DNA from: an uncultured Bacteroidales bacterium
GTDB taxonomy: Bacteria; Bacteroidota; Bacteroidia; Bacteroidales; P3
DNA length: 10,298 bases
NCBI GenBank assembly: GCA_947176325.1
Contig: CAMWQD010000027.1
Span: 1-10,298, forward strand
Reading direction: 5' to 3'
A program made the position numbers and the translations under genes. The notes under the pieces are model-generated. The model searched no databases. It was given only the letters and a program-made list of their open reading frames with translations, and was not told the origin of the DNA. Below, in pieces: positions 6,493-10,298 of this stretch. Each line of letters opens with the position of its first letter. The first letter of the stretch is position 1.

Positions 6493-8874
6493 ATGACAAG
6501 GATGTATAAGGTGGCGTGTCTGCTCGGCCTGAGTTTGCTGCTGGGCGGATGCTGCACGCAAAACAAAGATTCGAAAGATGTTATCGGAAAGCAGGATGTG
6601 GTAGTGAAAGACGGCATCCTCACCCCCGAAATCCTGTGGGCCATGGGGCGCTTGGGCGAAGTGACGGCGAGCCCCGACGGGCAGCATATCGCCTACTCCG
6701 TCCGCTATTACAGCGTGGAGGAGAACAAAGGCAACACCGACCTCTATCTTTCTGATATAGACGGAAGAAACGTGCGTCAAATCACCCATACTCCCGGAAG
6801 CGAATACAATCTCGTATGGCTCGACAACCATACGGTGGCCTACCTGGCGCCCGGCAAGGACGGCATGCAGCTCTACGGCCTGGATCTCACCAAGGCGATG
6901 CCCATGCAAGCCGAAGGCCGCGACATCGCTCCCGCATGGAAAAAGCTTTGTCCCGTGCAACTTACCCGCATCGAGGGCGGCATGGAAGGCTTCAAGCTCA
7001 GCCCCGACAAAAGCCGCATCGCCTTTATCCGTCAGGTGCAGGTGCTTCCCTCCGCCCAAGACCTCTACGCCGATATGGACAAATCCAGCGGCATGGTATT
7101 CAACGATTTGAATTACCGCCACTGGGATCATTGGAAAAACACGATTTCCCACGTCTTCATCAGCGAACTCTCCGGCGGCCTCAACGGGAGACTCCGTATG
7201 TGCACCGCTTCACAGCCTATTGACATTCTTGAAAACGAACCTTTTGAATCGCCCCTGAGTCCTTTCGGCGGCATCGAGCAATTCGACTGGAGCCCCGACG
7301 GACAGCACCTTGCCTTCGTGACCAAGGAAAGCACCGGCCGCGAATATGCGTTCTCCACCAACAGCGACGTCTTTATCTACGATGTGGAAAACCGCGTCCG
7401 CCACAATGTCAGCGAGGGCAACATGGGCTACGACTGGAATCCCGTCTTCAGCCCCGACGGACGTTGGCTGGCTTGGGAGAGCATGGAACGCGAGGGCTAC
7501 GAATCCGACCGTATCCGTATCATTCTGCTTGATTTAGAGAACGGAAACCGTATCGACGCCTCCTACGGCTTCGACCAGTTCGCCACGAACTATGTGTGGA
7601 GCGAAGACTCCAAATATCTCTATTTCATTAGTGTGCAGCATGCGCTGACCCAAATCTACGCCCTCGATGTGGAGCAGACCGCCAAGTATGCGGTGAACGC
7701 ACAGAAGAGCAGCGGAGCCGCCGGTTTCTTGGGCGGCACTCCCGAGGCCATCCGTTGCCTCACCGCCGGCATGCACGACTATCATGCCGTTACCGTGGCC
7801 GGCAAAGACAAGTTGCTCGGCGTGCGGATGTCGATGTCCTCTCCCGACGAAATCTACAGCATCGACCTCGCCCAGCGCGACGAAAATGGATTCTGCGAAC
7901 AGACGCAGGTTTCGTTCATCAACAGCGATATTCTCGAACAGCTGCATATCGCCGAGGTGGAGGGCCGCTGGATGACCACCACCGACAACAAGCAGATGCT
8001 TACATGGGTTATCTATCCTCCTCATTTCGACCCCAATAAGAAATACCCTGCCCTGCTCTACTGCCAGGGTGGCCCCCAAAGCACGGTAAGCCAGTTCTGG
8101 AGCTACCGTTGGAATATGCAGATTATGGCCGCCAACGGCTATATCGTGGTGGCGCCCAACCGCCGCGGTCTGCCCGGCTTCGGCATGGAATGGCTCGAAC
8201 AAATCAGCGGCGACTACGGCGGACAGAATATGCGCGACTATCTCACCGCCATCGACGAAGTGAGCGCCGAACCCTATGTAGATAAAGACCAATTAGGCTG
8301 TGTGGGTGCAAGTTACGGAGGATTTTCGGTGTATTGGCTGGCCGGTCACCACAACAAACGCTTCAAGGCGTTCATCGCCCACGACGGTATGTTCAATTTC
8401 GACCAGCAATGCCTCGAAACCGAAGAGATGTGGTTCGACCACTGGGATTTAGGGGGTGCCTATTGGGACAAGGATCCCAAGGTGAAGAAGGCCTACTCCG
8501 AATCCCCGCACCTTTTTGTCGACCAATGGGATGCGCCTATTCTTGTGATACACGGCGAGTTGGATTACCGTATCGTGGCCTCGCAGGGCATGGCGGCCTT
8601 CAACGCGGCCATCATGCGCGGCATTCCCGCCGAACTGCTCATCTTCCCCGACGAGAACCATTGGGTGTTGCAGCCTCAGAACGGGGTGCTGTGGCAACGC
8701 CGTTTCTTCCGCTTCTTAGACAAGTGGGTGAAGGGTTTGAGCGAGGAAGAGATGCAGGACAAGCACTATGCGCAACAGGATTTCAGCTTGGTGAGTCCTT
8801 TCTCCGAAGGAGGCAGAAGCCTCAACAAAGGCGGCTCGAAGGAACTGAACACCGAAACGCAGGTGGCGCAATAA
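6493..8874 (+). CDS. Lipoprotein S9-family serine peptidase (dipeptidyl/acylaminoacyl peptidase type)
   Basis: A 793-residue exported peptidase. The N-terminus has a basic start, a hydrophobic stretch VACLLGLSLLLGG and a lipobox with C20 as the lipidated residue, so the mature protein is membrane-anchored in the periplasm or on the outer membrane. Next comes a beta-propeller with PD40/TolB-like repeats: ASPDG (59-63), LSPDK (169-173), WSPDG (266-270), FSPDG (319-323) and a degenerate WSEDS (369-373). The alpha/beta-hydrolase domain has GGPQ in the oxyanion region and the triad S607 (in GASYGG, 605-610), D691 (HGELDYR) and H723 (ENHW). Such enzymes release dipeptides or acylated residues from short peptides. 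The N-terminal Glu-Glu signature of DPP4 was not seen, so DPP5 or acylaminoacyl type is more likely. The C-terminal 40 residues are a low-complexity tail. ATG 6502 (M4) is an alternative start. The 37-base AT-rich spacer before it may hold a promoter, but no exact -7 box is present. Confidence 0.9.
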   Translation: MTRMYKVACLLGLSLLLGGCCTQNKDSKDVIGKQDVVVKDGILTPEILWAMGRLGEVTASPDGQHIAYSVRYYSVEENKGNTDLYLSDIDGRNVRQITHTPGSEYNLVWLDNHTVAYLAPGKDGMQLYGLDLTKAMPMQAEGRDIAPAWKKLCPVQLTRIEGGMEGFKLSPDKSRIAFIRQVQVLPSAQDLYADMDKSSGMVFNDLNYRHWDHWKNTISHVFISELSGGLNGRLRMCTASQPIDILENEPFESPLSPFGGIEQFDWSPDGQHLAFVTKESTGREYAFSTNSDVFIYDVENRVRHNVSEGNMGYDWNPVFSPDGRWLAWESMEREGYESDRIRIILLDLENGNRIDASYGFDQFATNYVWSEDSKYLYFISVQHALTQIYALDVEQTAKYAVNAQKSSGAAGFLGGTPEAIRCLTAGMHDYHAVTVAGKDKLLGVRMSMSSPDEIYSIDLAQRDENGFCEQTQVSFINSDILEQLHIAEVEGRWMTTTDNKQMLTWVIYPPHFDPNKKYPALLYCQGGPQSTVSQFWSYRWNMQIMAANGYIVVAPNRRGLPGFGMEWLEQISGDYGGQNMRDYLTAIDEVSAEPYVDKDQLGCVGASYGGFSVYWLAGHHNKRFKAFIAHDGMFNFDQQCLETEEMWFDHWDLGGAYWDKDPKVKKAYSESPHLFVDQWDAPILVIHGELDYRIVASQGMAAFNAAIMRGIPAELLIFPDENHWVLQPQNGVLWQRRFFRFLDKWVKGLSEEEMQDKHYAQQDFSLVSPFSEGGRSLNKGGSKELNTETQVAQ

Positions 8875-8879
8875 GCCAT

Positions 8880-8885
8880 AAGGAG
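8880..8885 (+). promoter_or_regulatory. Strong Shine-Dalgarno sequence for the first ChrA gene
   Basis: AAGGAG lies 5 bases before a GTG start at 8891 and decides that start, since no in-frame ATG is available before M28. Most genes in this window lack any such sequence, as is usual in Bacteroidota, so this site stands out. Confidence 0.55.
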
Positions 8886-8890
8886 CCGCC

Positions 8891-9448
8891 GTGCACGATA
8901 AACCGACGATAACAGGGCTTTTCGCCACTTTCTTCAAAATCGGGCTTTTTACGATTGGGGGTGGGTATGCCATGCTCGCCATGGTGCGGCAGATTATCGT
9001 GGTGCAGCGCAAATGGATGCCCGAAGACGAGTTTGTGGAGATGATAGCCCTGTTGCAGAGCCTGCCCGGCATCTTCGCCGTCAACATGGCCTTGAGTGTG
9101 GGCAAGCGTCTCCTCGGCAGGAAAGGAAGTCTGTCGGCGGCCTTCGGGGCCATTCTGCCGTCTATCGTCATTGTGCTCGCCATTGCCATCTTTGCTCAAA
9201 AATGGAAGGGGAACGCACTCGTGGAGGCTTGTTTCAAGGGTGTCCGTCCCTGCGTGGTCGCGCTTATCCTCTCTCCCGCCCTGCAGATGATGAAGAAGGC
9301 GGGGGTGACGCTCCGCAACTTCTACCTTCCCTTGGTGGCCGTGGTGCTGGTGTGCGTGCTGCATGTATCGCCCGTCTATGTGATTGTGGCGGCGGGCGCG
9401 GGCGGTGCCTTCTACGGCTACCTTAAAGAAAGGAGGCGGGCGGCATGA
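8891..9448 (+). CDS. Short-chain ChrA-type transporter, first half of a pair
   Basis: A 185-residue inner-membrane protein with one chromate-transporter (ChrA) domain. The N-terminal signature FFKIGLFTIGGGYAML (14-29) is clear, followed by hydrophobic segments at about 86-104, 120-134 and 145-178, and a basic end ERRRAA. In ChrA proteins the second signature is a TPGP loop; here it is SLPGIFAVN (57-65), with the PGP triplet lost. Short-chain ChrA proteins are encoded as adjacent pairs and need both partners. In characterised pairs the substrate is chromate, but for gut-type Bacteroidota the natural substrate is unknown. The gene begins 16 bases after the peptidase stop with a GTG start and strong ribosome site, and its last 4 bases overlap the next gene. 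Confidence 0.88.
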   Translation: MHDKPTITGLFATFFKIGLFTIGGGYAMLAMVRQIIVVQRKWMPEDEFVEMIALLQSLPGIFAVNMALSVGKRLLGRKGSLSAAFGAILPSIVIVLAIAIFAQKWKGNALVEACFKGVRPCVVALILSPALQMMKKAGVTLRNFYLPLVAVVLVCVLHVSPVYVIVAAGAGGAFYGYLKERRRAA

Positions 9449-10005
9449 TAGTCTTATACCTGCAACTTTTCTGGGTGTTCTTCAAGCAGGGGGTGTTGGG
9501 TTTCGGCGGGGGCTACGCCATGCTCTCGCTCATGCAGCACGATGTGGTGGAACGCTATGCGTGGCTCGACCCGCAGGGTTTCTCCGATATCGTGGCCTTG
9601 AGTCAGACCACGCCGGGGCCTATCTGCATCAACGCGGCCACCTATGTGGGCTATCACGCCTCTTTCGACTTGGGGCAGAATGTGTTTCTCGGGGTTTTGG
9701 GCTCGCTCACGGCAAGTCTGGCGGTCTGCCTGCCTTCGGTGTTCTTGGTGTGGGTGGGATTGTCTTTCCTGCTCCGGCATCGCAATCATGCGGTGGTGGG
9801 CGCGGTGATACAGGGTTTCAAGTTGGTGAGCGTGGCCTTGATAGCTTCGGTGGCCATCGGGATGATGAACCCTTATAATTTTATCGACTACAAGAGTTTA
9901 TTAATTTTTGTAACCGTTTTCGCCGCCTCCTTCCGCAAGCACTTCCACCCCATCCTCTGCATATTATTGTGCGCCCTCCTCGGCTTCTTTCTGTATGGAG
10001 GATGA
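9445..10005 (+). CDS. Short-chain ChrA-type transporter, second half of a pair
   Basis: A 186-residue inner-membrane protein with one chromate-transporter domain. It retains both family signatures: GFGGGYAML (19-27) and SQTTPGPICIN (53-63). Hydrophobic segments lie at about 78-111, 117-141 and 151-184. The start ATG overlaps the stop of the first ChrA gene by 4 bp (ATGA), which points to coupled translation and a heteromeric transporter. It is the last gene of the plus-strand block. After it come 21 bases and then a terminator that works on the opposite strand; no plus-strand terminator with a T-run is seen. The canonical motif set suggests this subunit carries the conserved transport loop that its partner lacks. 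Confidence 0.9.
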   Translation: MIVLYLQLFWVFFKQGVLGFGGGYAMLSLMQHDVVERYAWLDPQGFSDIVALSQTTPGPICINAATYVGYHASFDLGQNVFLGVLGSLTASLAVCLPSVFLVWVGLSFLLRHRNHAVVGAVIQGFKLVSVALIASVAIGMMNPYNFIDYKSLLIFVTVFAASFRKHFHPILCILLCALLGFFLYGG

Positions 10006-10026
10006 AATTATTACGCACACCTATAT

Positions 10027-10057
10027 AAAAAAAACACACCGCCGATGGGCGGTGTGT
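10027..10057 (-). terminator. Intrinsic terminator for the minus-strand gene at 10086-10289
   Basis: A perfect 10-bp stem, ACACACCGCC (10034-10043) with GGCGGTGTGT (10048-10057), encloses a 4-base loop. On the minus strand it is followed by eight T residues (10034-10027 as A on the plus strand, one A shared with the stem). This is a strong rho-independent terminator read from the right. On the plus strand no T-run follows the stem, so it would be a weak end for the ChrA operon. Confidence 0.9.
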
Positions 10058-10085
10058 CGGGTATAGCAACCATAACCGATACGTA

Positions 10086-10289
10086 TCAATACAACTTTTG
10101 ATTAACAGTCCAACCGTTCTGTACGAACCATGTACTATCTTCCACACTTGCTTTTCCCAATCTAAAGACCAAATTACCACGACCAGAAATATTATCGGAA
10201 AGCTCAACACGATCTTCTAAGATTCTACGAAGAGCTAATATGTTAGATGAAGTAAAACTAGTAAAAACATCCCCTGGTTTGACTGCCAT
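10086..10289 (-). CDS. Hypothetical small protein, AT-rich, possibly truncated by the window edge
   Basis: A 67-residue reading frame from ATG 10289, ending 29 bases before a strong terminator on the same strand, which supports a real gene. The sequence runs MAVKPGDVFTSFTSS at the start and ends WFVQNGWTVNQKLY. It is soluble-looking, with no signal peptide or membrane segment, and rich in Ser, Leu, Arg and Val. I do not recognise a family. The frame stays open to the window edge (His-Ile-Tyr before the Met), so this may be the C-terminal part of a longer protein. Its codon use is AT-rich, unlike the GC-rich genes next to it, which hints at transferred or phage DNA beyond the window. It converges with the ChrA pair. 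Confidence 0.55.
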   Translation of the reverse strand: MAVKPGDVFTSFTSSNILALRRILEDRVELSDNISGRGNLVFRLGKASVEDSTWFVQNGWTVNQKLY

Positions 10290-10298
10290 ATATATGTG

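Noticed and set aside
1..10298. CRISPR array, tRNA or rRNA genes
   Set aside because: No regularly spaced repeats and no cloverleaf or rRNA-like segments were seen on either strand.

Overview
The window looks like a Bacteroidota (probably Bacteroidales) chromosome. The evidence is the set of families present (DUF7033-type polysaccharide deacetylase, YghO-like GNAT, short ChrA pair, lipoprotein S9 peptidase), an exact TTTG-N20-TAnnTTTG promoter, and the near absence of Shine-Dalgarno sequences. I cannot name the genus. The central genes (about 1300-10005) are fairly GC-rich, while both ends are visibly AT-rich.

Layout. (1) 1-1259 is the right-hand end of an integrated single-stranded DNA phage of the Microviridae, most like the Alpavirinae/BMV proviruses of Bacteroidota. 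It carries a rolling-circle replication initiator (114-1064), a large hairpin just upstream (51-91), and a 46-residue single-pass membrane protein (1090-1230) with its own promoter. A dif-like sequence (1232-1259) directly follows that small gene and is the likely XerCD attachment junction with the host chromosome. The capsid and pilot genes would lie left of the window. (2) 1312-5147, minus strand, is a compact operon read in the order polysaccharide deacetylase, glycosyltransferase fused to a GNAT/FemAB-like acyltransferase, small DUF486/DMT membrane protein. It suggests cell-surface glycan assembly or modification. (3) A divergent intergenic region (5148-5261) holds inverted repeats and a candidate -7 box. 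(4) 5262-10005, plus strand: a YghO-like GNAT protein, a lipoprotein S9 serine peptidase, then two half-size ChrA-type transporter proteins that overlap by 4 bp and probably work as a pair. (5) 10027-10298: an intrinsic terminator that serves the minus strand, and a small AT-rich minus-strand gene of unknown function that may continue past the window edge.

The most distinctive element is the microvirus provirus and its dif-like junction. Microviruses encode no integrase and are thought to borrow the host XerC/XerD, so this boundary probably also marks the chromosome dimer resolution site near the replication terminus. That last step is inference. I did not see a clearly unprecedented system. 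The next most unusual observations are the glycosyltransferase-acyltransferase fusion with an internal ATG and A7 run at its domain boundary, and the motif-poor first half of the ChrA pair.
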